The notes beneath the pieces were generated by a model, which made no database searches, had not been told where the DNA came from, and saw only the letters and a list, made by a program, of their open reading frames with translations. Shown one piece after another: positions 21,477 to 31,329 of a DNA stretch of 64,000 nucleotides. Every line of letters starts with the position of its first letter. Position 1 is the stretch's first letter. Source of the DNA: Kuschelorhynchus macadamiae. Taxonomy: Eukaryota; Arthropoda; Insecta; Coleoptera; Curculionidae. The stretch covers positions 2,314,501-2,378,500 of the forward strand of contig JAUTXW010001600.1 in the NCBI GenBank assembly GCA_030620095.1, written 5' to 3'. Made by a program: the position numbers and the translations under genes.

Positions 21477-24134
21477 TCAGTCTTCATCTGATGAGTCTAA
21501 AATTTCATCCAAATTTAAAGGCGTGTTGCAAATATTAGGTGGTTTTATTAACTTAAGAGCATCAGGTAAAAGGCTTTTACTGGACTTGGGTGGTGTTTTG
21601 CGAAACCCAGATATGACAGGGTCCGAGGAAACAAGAAGGCGATTAAATATATCCTGTACATTATCTTGCCTAGAGGTTTTTCTCGCGAAATTTAAACGAA
21701 AACTTTTAATGTCCTTATTTCTAGCTTCTTGTGCTTCCTCGGACAACTGTCCTCTAGGAATTTCAAAAGCACCAATAGTCTCTGCTCCATGTATTAATAT
21801 TCTATGCACAGATGTGGGCATCGGGTACCATGAATATAAATTTGCAAAAATTCGTGCAGTTTCAATTGTATAACATTGAAATTTAGCTATATCGATGTCA
21901 TAACCACAGGACAAAGTCTGCAATATTATATAAAATCTGTGAATTAACTGTTCATCGATATGGCAAACTTCAGCAACAACATTTACATTTTCGAAAAACC
22001 TACGAGCTGTATTGCCGTCATTCGACGAACCAAAACCTGGTTTTGGTTTATCTACTATTAACCCCAATCGTAAATGCTAATCTTGCTGGATACGTTTTTT
22101 TGAGTCTTTGACTTTTTGCTTATCTTCTTCACTTCTGGCCTGCCATTTTTTTATGTCTAACTTATAAGCCAAATGCAGCAAACACTCAAAAAAACGTATC
22201 CAAGCATGTAGAGTGGATAAACCAAATTTTAAATAATTGGCATTAATTACAGGCCTCTGAAGAACAACGTCGATGTTATTAAACTCCTTGGACGATGCGC
22301 CACAAATAAAACATTTTTGTGTAGAATTATTTTCTGCTAAAACATTTCCTACTTTACTATCTATCATTGTTAAATGTAAGTCGAAACTTACTAACACATT
22401 AATGTTACCTAAGGTGCATTTAAAAGGAGTCAGATTTGTTAACTGATTGTCTAGATGTTGTTTTTCAGCCAATGTTAATTCGCGGGTTTCGCGTGAAAAC
22501 TGAACTTTTATGGGGCGACACATTCGAGTGGAGGAAGGTCTGGAATTTTGCCAAATTATAATGTTTCCGGTGTCAGTTGGTCGGCTTAATCGAATAGGTA
22601 CAAGCGATGTAAAAAAAATACTAGAGTCTGAGAGCGACTCGTTATTAAAAACTTGCTTGTACTCAGACTGGCCAGATGACCCATCAAAACCATACTTACA
22701 AGCTAAGATTAGGTTTAAAATGTCATTATTTGTGCTATTTACATTAAGCAGAACATCCCTTTGTAAAAGTAAAAGTCTTTGTCACGTATGATTTAATAAA
22801 GATTGGACAGGAACTTCTGCAGAACTTTCTGTTACACGTATTTTTTCAGGATAACACATTCTTTTTGCCTCTAGTATATGATCATACGATGGATAAATAT
22901 AACAGTTTTTTTCTTGCACCTGTTTTCTAATTAGTTTATATTGAAATTTTGTTAATCTGGCTTCAACCACAAGAGAAAGAGCTTCATTTGAGGAAAGTTG
23001 TGAATAATTTTCCGTTTTTAACGCTTTGGAATAATCTTTAGCTTTTTGAGGTTCCTCACAAATGGTCTTTATTAATTTAGAGGCTTCTACTTCCTGGTTG
23101 ACTCGATAACTCATTTGTGCTGCGTAAGCTAATTGCTGCGGGGAAAATGTTTCTCTCAATAGTTTGGTTTTTTGTCTTTTGGTACTCTCGCTACAGGAAT
23201 TAAAATCCAGCGCTTTTCGTCCTTTATTATTTTTACAATTTGTTTTAAACTGAACTACAGTATGCAGCCACTCTCCATGATGCTGCAAAAACCTATCTTT
23301 TGTTCTATTACATGAAGACCACTTTTGTTTAAATTTATAATAGAAGCCATTTAAAATATTATTAGCTTCATGGCTTAGGTTTGAAGAACCCGTAAATTCT
23401 AAAATTCTTGCCCGTAAGCGATTAAATTTACTGTCCAGGTTTTTTTCTCGGAAACTTATAAAGATTTCAAAGAGCTTCATGTAACTCATTGACAACACTG
23501 GTTCATTTTGATCTAAAAACAAAATGCATACGGTTTTATTGATTAAAATTACCCCTACACAAAGAAGTTAACTTTGACTTTGTCAGGTGCAAGATATTGA
23601 AATGCAAAGTTAGCTCTCCAGCAGGGAGTTTATAAGTCCGAGCATAAAAAATTTTAAGACCTACCACGGTAAAACTCAATAAAATTAGATTTACAATTCA
23701 AAATATTATGAAAATAATTCTTTTTCAGATTCAGAATTGAAGCAGAAAAATGGGTTTTATATTTTTTTTGGTAAAAGTATATGTAATAGAAAGAAAAATG
23801 TATCTTCGAAAGCTTAACCGTTCGCGAATCTTACAAATTTGACCAAATTTAGCCAGTTCAAGACTTTTTAAAAACACTGTATAATTCCTTATGGGCAAGT
23901 TGGGGCAACCTTTTTTTGTGTATTCAATAAAAAGAGATATTACGCAATACAGAAAAAAATATGCGATAATGGAAATGTGGTGAAAACACAAACAAATTGG
24001 TTTTTGAATTTTGATATTTTTCACCTAAGAAAATAACATTACCTACTTAATGGTTCTATATGTGTTTTAAAATACAACCAAATATTAACATTTTTATTTT
24101 TTGGCAACTACATACCTTCGTGGTCTTCTTCCAT
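21477..24134 (-). pseudogene. Transib transposase (RAG1-like), two exons, disabled
   Basis: A DDE transposase homologous to the RAG1 core. I place the start at ATG 24134: the six codons MEEDHE plus one base are followed by GTATGT, and the frame resumes after TTTTTAG at 23512 (DQNEPVLS). This is a 603-bp GT-AG intron with matching phase. First catalytic D: YGFDGSSGQSEYKQ (codon 22685-22683). Second D: TMIDSKVGNVL, 16 residues before CFICGA, as RAG1 D708 precedes its zinc cysteines. Catalytic E: GQLSEEAQEARNK, matching RAG1 SEGNESGNK. VHRILIHG supplies the two zinc histidines, and NDGNTARRFF matches the RAG1 GNGNFARKLM region. Lesions: in-frame TGA near 22784, a frameshift in a T-run near 22612, and TAG near 22075. 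The ORF ends at 21477. Function is known from the family; the intron is inferred. Confidence 0.9.
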
Positions 24135-24367
24135 AACTGATTTTTAAAAGTACTTCAAATATATATTATCTAACGAACTTTGAAACCAATAAACCAAACA
24201 ACTAATTGTCAACGCGTCTAAAAATGTCGTAATTTTATGCAGCTTTGACATTTAATATAACAATAAAACAGAAGTGTATGTGTCATTTGCATGGCCTACT
24301 GAATTCCTGGATTGATAAAGTGTCTGAAATAATCGTTTTTGTAATTAATTTTTAAAAATAAAAAAAA

Positions 24368-24406
24368 TCTATTTATGCCAAGATTTGATTAAATTCGACC
24401 AGTGTG
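24368..24406 (-). repeat. Right terminal inverted repeat of the Transib element
   Basis: The inverted partner of 20629-20667, followed at once by the second CGACG. This end lies upstream of the transposase gene start (24134), so the promoter should lie in 24135-24406. Confidence 0.95.
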
Positions 24407-24411
24407 CGACG

Positions 24412-25075
24412 TTCGTCAAGTATATTTTTTTAGAAATATTTAATCAACAGCAAAAGTTATGGTACCAATTCTTTGAGTTAGAAGTATGATTTTAAAAGTA
24501 ATAAATCACGACCAGGTCTCTAATGTTTGGTTATTTAAACGGGTTATAAAGCAAGAGTGAGCAATGCAATTTCCACATATTTTTACGTAGGAAAACTAAA
24601 TTCAATTTTAAGTAATGCGTGTAAAATTAATAGGGCACTAGCATGTATAAAAGAAATATGCGATAAAACACATCAACTGCAGTTAACTTGTTGGAATTTT
24701 GCCTTACCTTATATCTGGCAGAACACGCAAATAGGGTGAAAGTAGTTGACCCGTTTAATTTCATCATAACAGAGCCTATTTTAAAGACGATAAACAAAAT
24801 GTGAGAGAATGAATCCATATCTATATTTATTATCCAGATTTGTGGTAGATTATTGAAAATCGTTATTCACATGTCAAAAAACATTCCAAAAAAAACAGCA
24901 GTCAAAAACATTCTTGCTTACTTTTTGCTATTTATCTTTTTTTTCTATTTTCAATAATACAGTGGTGGGGGAAGGTCAAACTTTTTTCTTTCAAATGTTT
25001 ATATCTCTGTTTTGGATGAACCGATTTCATTGAACTTGGTGTCAGAAAAAAGCGCTTTTTGCTCTTGACTTAATT
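24412..25075. other. Intergenic, no recognised feature
   Basis: Nothing recognisable between the Transib target duplication and the first TA microsatellite. Confidence 0.4.
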
Positions 25076-25076
25076 T

Positions 25077-25224
<148 letters not shown>

Positions 25225-25567
25225 TTACCAAATACACTACAGAATACAATAATGATTCTAAATGGTATACATTGTCATAACTATGAACTAAAGTAGACGC
25301 ACATTAACACTACAAAAATGACAGAGAGAAAAACAGCTAACAGAGTTAAAATTAGGCAGTGAGTAGATAAACACAATATAGAAGGAAAAAAGAAAACAAA
25401 ATAAAACACAATGGTCAATTTAGTTAGTGTCTTAATGACAAATTTTGCTTTAAGGACGACTGACTCACACAAAATAAATCAAACTCGGAATAAAATGTAT
25501 TAAAGTTATTAACCATGCGATCAATGAAGGCACTTTGACCGTAATTGGTTCTGTGTGTGTGCACATG

Positions 25568-25568
<1 letters not shown>

Positions 25569-25619
<51 letters not shown>
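25569..25619. repeat. (TA)n microsatellite at the 5' border of PLE-1
   Basis: A run of about 25 TA units ends 20 bases before the first PLE-1 terminal sequence (TTTATATCATC at 25641). Confidence 0.97.
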
Positions 25620-25622
<3 letters not shown>

Positions 25623-25639
25623 TTATATCTGATATAACA

Positions 25640-25680
25640 GTTTATATCATCTACTGATGATGCTAATCTGTATAGCAAAC
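25640..25680 (+). ncRNA. Decayed hammerhead motif in the PLE-1 5' end
   Basis: TTTATATCATCTACTGATGA matches the 5' half of the intact copy. Stem II is degraded (GCTAATCTGTATAGC) and the next bases are AAAC, not GAAAC, so the invariant G is lost. Confidence 0.65.
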
Positions 25681-25685
25681 GAAGT

Positions 25686-27050
25686 ATGCTTGAAATTGAA
25701 GCATACGGATTATTTAAAAAATTCACTTATAAACTTAGTAATTTAGAATTTGAACAATGGTTAGATTTCCAAAGAAAAATGTTCGTGGTCATCGATGCCA
25801 AATTTTTGAAGAAAATGTGTTCACTTAAAAACAAACTGAGAAAGTTGAAACCACAAAAACAAATTTCTTCTGAAGTCGAGAACATTGTAGAAAACCTTTC
25901 TTCTCAGTCCTTTGGTTGTATTCAAGAGAAATCGCCCTTTTGAATAAACGTTTGAATTTTGCAGAGCCTCCAGTGAAAAATAGTTTACCAACTATTATAG
26001 CGAATGTCGAAAGTTCCGTTCAATACGTGCTAGAGTCAACTGAGGTATTCATTAAAGAGGCTTGCAGAAATCAAATCTCAAAAAACGTTGCTAACAACAA
26101 GTCAGAATATGTTTCTCGTAAAAATACTGAAGTTATCCAGAGACTAAAGAAAAAAGAATGTATTTATTTAAAAGCTGACAAAGGAAATAAGGTTGTTATA
26201 CGAGAGAAAACAGATTATCTCGAAAGAGTAGACAATTTGATTCAAACTAATCCTTACGATTTAATTGAGAAAAACCCGTTATCAAAAATGATAACAGAAG
26301 TAAAAAATACCTTAAAACAGTGTAAAAACCTTGTGTCCGATAAACTAAAATTTAAACCATAACATTGCCTTCCCAAAATCCATAAACCTGGGAAGTCCAT
26401 GAGACCTATTGTTTCAGCTGTTGGATCACCAAAGTACAATATTTCAAAATGGTTAGTTGAAGAATTCAGCAAATTAAATATCTCGTACGATAACTTTGAG
26501 GTTACTAACTCGTTAGAATTTTTAGATAAAATTGAGAATGTTCACTTAAAAGAAGGTGAAATTTTAATATCTTTTGATGTAAGCTCATTGTTTTCTAGTG
26601 TACCAATTCCACTAGCTTTAGAGTACCTAAAGGAACTACTAGAATTCATTAATTTGAAGAAAGAAATTATTGATGTATATTTGCTTCTCACAAAACTATG
26701 TATGAATCAAAATTTTTTTCAGTTCAACAATAAATATTATAAAGAACTTGAGGGAACTGCGATGGGCAAATGCTTATTTCCGTTCCTTGCAACTTTGTTT
26801 AAGGGTAGATTGGAAATCCAATTAAAAAAAAGAACTCAAGTATTTCCTAAGGGTGTGGTATAGATACGTAGACGATATATTTGCTATTTTTGATACTAAA
26901 ACAGAAAATTTGGACACAACCCAAAATGGCAGCATTTCATTTCTTAACTCATAGGTTAGTCAATTTTCCATTAAGTAAAGAACGTTTTAACAATGAAATG
27001 AATCGGATTAAAAATATAGCTAAAAGTAATGGATATAATGATAATTTTGT
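25686..27050 (+). pseudogene. Penelope-like reverse transcriptase (N-terminal and RT domains), broken
   Basis: RNA-templated polymerase of a Penelope-like element. The N-terminal region (25686-26100) includes EFEQWLDFQRKM and LLNKRLNFA. Then come YLKADKGNKVVIREKTDY (26165-26215), the thumb-preceding PLE box LPKIHKPGKSMRPIVSAVGS (26368-26430), palm motif FDVSSLFSSVPI (26573, first catalytic D), YYKELEGTAMG (26738) and, in another frame, WYRYVDDIFAIFD (26853-26891) with the catalytic DD. NFPLSKERFNNEMNRIKNIA (26960-27020) and NGYNDNFV lead to the insertion point. Lesions: a frameshift near 25930, a TAA at 26360-26362, a frameshift near 26855, and loss of the usual block between FLNS and THRLVNFP. 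The PLE-specific motifs make the assignment secure. Confidence 0.9.
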
Positions 27051-27051
27051 A

Positions 27052-27677
27052 CAGGGTGTTCCAGCGAGGACTGAACAGGGACCTATTTTCGACCTTCCTT
27101 GTATTTTGGAAACATTCAAAATAGCCAATCGATGTATTTTTTCTTGTAGAATCCAAAAATGTCATCGAAAAAATATTTGAACCAGAAACAAAAGAGTTAC
27201 GCTATGCATCAGGTGTTTTTTAAATGGAATGTATCGTTTTTATACGATTTTCGGAAAGAGTGATTTTTTTTTATGTCCGTTCTGATTAAAAGATTTGATT
27301 TTGCGATAGCTGTTTATATTACATTTTAATGTTTTACAAACTAAAATTTTAGCTTCACCTGTTTAAAATATACGATAGGTTGGTATAGGTGATCAAGGTA
27401 AAATGACGTTTGAATGCTTTGTCAATAAAAATTGACATTATTTTAATTATTGTCGAAGTCTTCGCCTAAAAAATATATATTTGACTCTGATCGAAATGAA
27501 ATACTCTTTGGACGAGAGACTACAGATTGTTATGCTATTTTACAAGTGCCAAGAAAATGCAAGAGAAGCAAGAAGAAGATTTATTGCAAATTTTCATAGA
27601 AATATATCCATCAATACAATTCTAAGGATAAAAAACCTATTTGAGGAAAATAAAACTTTACATGATAGAAAAAGAAA
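27052..27677. repeat. Left arm of the long terminal inverted repeat
   Basis: The reverse complement of 28617-29243 with scattered differences. It runs from the TA insertion site to CATGATAGAAAAAGAAAT, where the two arms part. Because the transposase gene starts inside the right arm, this arm carries a second copy of the gene start pointing towards the centre. Confidence 0.93.
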
Positions 27678-27699
27678 TTCAATAAAAAATAATTATTAA
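27496..27699 (+). pseudogene. Inverted-repeat copy of the transposase N-terminus
   Basis: From ATG 27496 the frame reads MKYSLDERLQIVMLFYKCQ and continues through INTILRIKNLFEENKTLHDR. This is identical to the N-terminus of the full gene on the opposite strand. After that the sequences part (KRNSIKNNY, then stop). If translated it would be a 67-residue protein containing the helix-turn-helix region only. Whether it is expressed, or merely a by-product of the long inverted repeat, cannot be told from the sequence. Confidence 0.85.
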
Positions 27700-27764
27700 A
27701 TAATAAAATAAAACTACTAATAACATAAGTTTTCAATGTGACCGCCGTTTTTCTCGAAACAACA

Positions 27765-28799
27765 TCAATAACCCCTTTGTAGCCTTTCTAAACTTGCTGT
27801 TACAATATGATTTTGCTGGTTAAGGCGGTTTATTTCATCGACAATTTTTCCCATGATCTCTTGAATATTTTCGTTTCGTTGTCTGTATATGACGTTCTTC
27901 AAATGGCGCCAAAGAAATGTATCCAAAACTGAGAGGTCGGGGCTATTGGGCGGCCAAGCATATGTTCCATTTCGCCCTATCCATTCGTTATGGCGCCGAT
28001 TTAAAAATTGAACCACATCACGCACGGCATGAGGAGGCGCCCCATCATGTTGCCAAATTAAATTCTGATATTCTGCCAATGGTAAGTCTTCCAAAAAATT
28101 TTCAATTTCGTTTTCTAAAAACTCATAATATCTGTGCCCATTTAAAGTCCCGTTAAAAAATATTGGTCCCAAAATTTTATTGTTTTTTATCCCACACCAA
28201 ACATGAATAGAATTCCTCCCTTGAAATTTAATAGCCTGGAACTTTTTTGGATTTTCAACGGCCCAGTGGTGACTATTATGTCTGTTGAATACTCCCGATG
28301 TTGTGAAAGTAGCTTCGTCGGTCCACACAATATTTTTGAATAAATCAGGGTCTTCGTTTTCTTGCCGAATTACCATTTGAGAAACAAATTGGAAGCGAAG
28401 TTCTTTTTGTGCCGGTGTTAGGTGCTGAAGTGGATGGATACGAAAAGGCCTAAATTTATAAATTTTCAGAGTCCTGTGAACAGTCCCTCGGGTAACTCTT
28501 CTGCGCCTTACACTGCCACCGTACTGAACTTCCCGAACTGCATCCGAAATAGATTTGGTTGGATTAAATCGAAAATAATTTATAATGGCCTGGTCTCGAT
28601 TTCTTCTTCTTTGTATATTTCTTTCTCTATCATGTAAAGTTTTATTTTCCTCAAATAGGTTTTTTATCCTTAGAATTGTATTGATGGATATATTTCTATG
28701 AAAATTTGCAATAAATCTTCTTCTTGCTTCTCTTGCATTTTCTTGGCACTTGTAAAATAGCATAACAATCTGTAGTCTCTCGTCCAAAGAGTATTTCAT
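27765..28799 (-). CDS. DD41D-type Tc1/mariner-IS630 group transposase, uninterrupted
   Basis: Cut-and-paste transposase of 344 residues from ATG 28799. The frame is open further, to TTG 28814, but the first ATG gives MKYSLDERLQ. The N-terminal helix-turn-helix region (about 1-60) is followed by a basic stretch (RERNIQRRRNRDQ). The catalytic triad is IVWTDEATF, then LIWQHDGAPPH, then WPPNSPDLSVLD. I count 40 residues between the second and third D, closest to the DD41D (rosa-like) group, given one missing residue. The gene ends LERLQRGY and TGA at 27767-27765. No stop or shift interrupts it, unlike all its relatives here. Its first ~60 codons lie in the right inverted repeat. Whether it is transcribed is unknown. 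Confidence 0.92.
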   Translation of the reverse strand: MKYSLDERLQIVMLFYKCQENAREARRRFIANFHRNISINTILRIKNLFEENKTLHDRERNIQRRRNRDQAIINYFRFNPTKSISDAVREVQYGGSVRRRRVTRGTVHRTLKIYKFRPFRIHPLQHLTPAQKELRFQFVSQMVIRQENEDPDLFKNIVWTDEATFTTSGVFNRHNSHHWAVENPKKFQAIKFQGRNSIHVWCGIKNNKILGPIFFNGTLNGHRYYEFLENEIENFLEDLPLAEYQNLIWQHDGAPPHAVRDVVQFLNRRHNEWIGRNGTYAWPPNSPDLSVLDTFLWRHLKNVIYRQRNENIQEIMGKIVDEINRLNQQNHIVTASLERLQRGY

Positions 28800-29243
28800 T
28801 TCGATCAGAGTCAAATATATATTTTTTAGGTGAAGACTTCGACAATAATTAAAATAATGTCAATTTTTATTGACAAAGCATTCAAACGTCATTTTACCTT
28901 GATCACCTATACCAACCTATCCTATGTTTTAAACAGGTGAAGCTAAAATTTTAGTTTGTAAAACAATAAAATGTAATATAAACAGCTATCGCAAAATCAA
29001 ATCTTTTAATCAGAACGGACATAAAAAAAATCACTCTTTCCAAAAATCGTATAAAAAACGATACATTCCATTTAAAAAACACCTGATGCATAGCGTAACT
29101 CTTTTGTTTCTGGTTCAAATATTTTTTCGATGATATTTTTGGATTCTACAAGAAAAAATACATCGATTGGCTATTTTGAATTTTTCCAAAATACAAGGAA
29201 GGTCGAAAATAGGTCCCTGTTCAGTCCTCGCTGGAACACCCTG
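28617..29243. repeat. Right arm of the long terminal inverted repeat
   Basis: Contains the start and upstream region of the transposase gene (28799 leftwards) and runs to the TA-flanked terminus at 29243. The decayed relative keeps matching sequence at 18299-18833. Confidence 0.93.
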
Positions 29244-29795
29244 TACATAAATTAGTAAATAGACATAAGCATAAGAAAATGTTAAAAGATGCCACTACTC
29301 TTCAAGCACCTGAGGCTCCCAATAAGTTCATAGTAATCCCATATGATCCCAGATATACGAGAGGTCTAGAAAAAGTATTTAAAAACGTAGTTTTTAGAAC
29401 AGCCTACAAAACAGAGAACAGTTTGGAAACCCTAAAGACAAAGTCGACTTGAATGAGAGGAGTGGTATCTATGAAATTAGCTATAATGACTGCGATTTAA
29501 AATATGTTGGGCAAACTAAACGCTCCATAAACATTCACATATGGTACATTTAAGATACGGAATAACAGAAAAGTCAAGCGTTGCCCAGCATGCCTTGGAA
29601 AGCAATCACCAAATAGGAATAAATAATCTTAAGTTGGTTAAAAATGTATTTAATAACAGATTATTGGATGCATTTGAGTGTATAGAAATAGTTAAATGTG
29701 GTAAGAAAGCACTAAATAAAGACAGAGGGCTTATTCCCTATAGTCCCCTCTATTGTTTACTTGACAACGGTGCAGTCGGGTGCAACCAAGTCTGA
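29244..29795 (+). pseudogene. PLE-1 linker and GIY-YIG endonuclease, broken
   Basis: It continues the PLE-1 frame after the nested transposon: HKLVNRHKHKKMLKDATTLQ, then FIVIPYDPRYTRGLEKVFKN, a typical Penelope-like linker. The endonuclease follows: ERSGIYEISYNDCDLKYVGQ and TKRSI (29455-29530), with the GIY and YVG tripeptides. Relative to the copy at 15960-16395 the arginine/glutamate-histidine stretch is deleted near 29535, shifting the frame to HLRYGITEKSSVAQHALESN and onward to GCNQV, stop at 29795. A frameshift also lies near 29430. GIY-YIG enzymes nick target DNA for retroelement priming; this copy has lost part of the active site. Confidence 0.88.
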
Positions 29796-29937
29796 CCACA
29801 TTTACCTATAAATAGTCTCGGTTAGGATAAGTTACTTTAGTTTATATCATCTGCTGATGATGCTAACTGTGTTAGCGTCCAGAACGTAAAAAGTTGTGGC
29901 GTAGTGTGGTTAGAACTCTTGTATTTTGATCAATGGA
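29796..29937 (+). repeat. PLE-1 3' terminal repeat with deleted hammerhead
   Basis: Follows the PLE-1 stop codon: ACCTATAAATAGTCTCGG, then TTTATATCATCTGCTGATGA, stem II (GCTAAC/GTTAGC), then GTCCAGAACG. Nine bases (GAAACGCGC) of the hammerhead core and stem III are missing, so it cannot cleave. The segment ends TTGTATTTTGAT, as do the other PLE-1 ends. Confidence 0.85.
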
Positions 29938-29939
29938 AC

Positions 29940-31325
29940 CAATGATTTCAAAGCGAAAATAATGACATTTCTCGATTGTATTTTATTTCAGTCTGGCGGT
30001 CATGGCCAACTAATAGGAAAATGTTAAATTGCCAATATTTCGAAAACCAAAAATTTTTGAAATAGACATTTTTTTAAAAATTCACCCATCTTTTTGATGC
30101 TTAATGAGATAAACTTATAAAATTATGGGGTTTCCATTTGAAAAAAAAAACAGTTTTAAAACGATTAAACGATTTTCTCCTTTAATTTTTAAACGCTAGT
30201 TTTTGACCACATTGTATTTGTTAATTACGAAAATATTGACATAGTCTACTAAATTAGAGTCCATCCTACCAGAAAATAATTGACGATTAATTATTAAAAA
30301 ATGATTTTAAGCAGGAGAAATCTACATTTAAGTTGGGGCCTGGAAACGTAATTTTTGACATAAAACATAAGATATGTCAAAAACGATTGGGTTTAGGTAT
30401 AGAACAATGTACATAAATTATATCCAGAATTTTTTAAGGAATCCAAAAATGGCACAATATGTAGGGTATCCCGTTTGCAATAAAAAAGTTGGTACTGGTC
30501 CACGAAAAACTAGACAACCTCTAGGTATGAAACATACATAAAATAAAACTTTAGATTACCTCAAACAACTTTTGTATTTCTCTTTTCGGCTTTTTGGCCT
30601 TGTCCACCATCTTTATAATTGAAGGGTTTTATTACTCGTAACTAATTGATTGATGATGACTAGTTAGTCATTAAGAATGAGCTTGACGCCGATTTCATAG
30701 AGTTTAATTTTTAAGGCGGAGTTAAATATCTTTTACTTTTTAGTGATTTTTTAAGTCGGTTCTATTTTTTTAATGAAATGTTTTATTATATGCAAGACCC
30801 TTAGGAATTTACTTGCGTTTAAACTCTGTAGACAAATCATATAAGGAGAATTATTCGATAAAGCCTAATATGTACACAAATAGGCATGAATAAAAAAATA
30901 TTTCTTTTCAGTCTAGACTATAAAATAACCCGAAAGTACGAAGGCAGGATGGAAATATGAAAATAATATTTCAATGGATCTTTTAAGGGCACTAGACTAA
31001 AAAAAAAACGAATTATGAAAAATCCACTAACCAGCCAAGCGCAAAAATAGGGCTTTTGGTTGCCAACGGACCTTATAACTTTTTAAAATTTATTCTGGCG
31101 TAAAATAAGTTTATAAGAGATGCTTAGAGTTTATATCACGGCACAACTTGCTATATTTTATAGAATACTTTATTTAGAATATAGCGAGGGGTAAATAAAG
31201 TCACTATCAAAAAACGACTACAAATTAGGTAATAGATCTTTACGATACAAATAAGTTAACCGCCTCATTAAGATACGCGTGTAGAACTTGTAAAACGAGT
31301 GCGTAGCACCCTATTATCACATCTA
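29940..31325. other. Intergenic, no recognised gene
   Basis: No coding sequence recognised. A short stretch near 31018-31055 (AAAAATCCACTAACCAGCC) repeats part of the PLE-2 downstream sequence found at 32205-32225. Confidence 0.4.
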
Positions 31326-31329
31326 ATTT

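Larger units (their letters stand above)
20629..24406 (-). mobile_element. Complete Transib (RAG1-like) DNA transposon, 3,778 bp
   Basis: The ends are 39-bp inverted repeats with one mismatch (20629-20667 and 24368-24406), starting CACACTGGTCGAATTTAAT. They are flanked by a direct repeat of CGACG (20624-20628 and 24407-24411). A 5-bp, GC-rich target duplication and a CAC-starting terminus resembling the V(D)J heptamer are established hallmarks of Transib elements. The element carries one minus-strand transposase gene (21477-24134). The 3' part (20668-21476) and the intron hold no other recognisable gene. No second, RAG2-like gene is present. The enzyme gene has two stops and a frameshift, so the copy is not autonomous as it stands. 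Confidence 0.92.
27052..29243 (-). mobile_element. Intact DD41D mariner-group transposon (2,192 bp) with ~630-bp inverted repeats
   Basis: It is flanked by TA on both sides (27050-27051 and 29244-29245). The ends read CAGGGTGTTCCAGCGAGG and, inverted, CCTCGCTGGAACACCCTG. The inverted arms are very long, 27052-27677 and 28617-29243, and differ by eye at only scattered positions. Each arm includes about 60 codons from the start of the transposase gene. The unique centre (27678-28616) holds the rest of the gene. Long, nearly identical arms and an unbroken ORF suggest a young, possibly mobile copy. It is nested in PLE-1. Confidence 0.93.
25640..29937 (+). mobile_element. PLE-1, Penelope-like retroelement, interrupted by a DD41D transposon
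   Basis: The order is: decayed hammerhead-bearing end (25640-25680), reverse transcriptase (25686-27050), nested transposon (27052-29243), linker plus GIY-YIG endonuclease (29244-29795), then the 3' end with a second hammerhead remnant running to ATTTTGAT at 29937. This is the canonical Penelope-like plan: RT followed by GIY-YIG, bracketed by terminal repeats with ribozymes. Excluding the nested element and one TA copy, the reading frame runs through the insertion site without a shift, so the coding region was whole there when hit. Other lesions are frameshifts near 25930 and 26855, a stop at 26360, and an internal deletion near 26930. No target duplication was found. Confidence 0.9.

Noticed and set aside
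20629..24406. Possible RAG2-like partner gene beside the RAG1-like transposase
   Set aside because: No second frame of any size with kelch-like or other recognisable content inside the element; the open frame at 23731-24024 lies in the inferred intron and is low-complexity.
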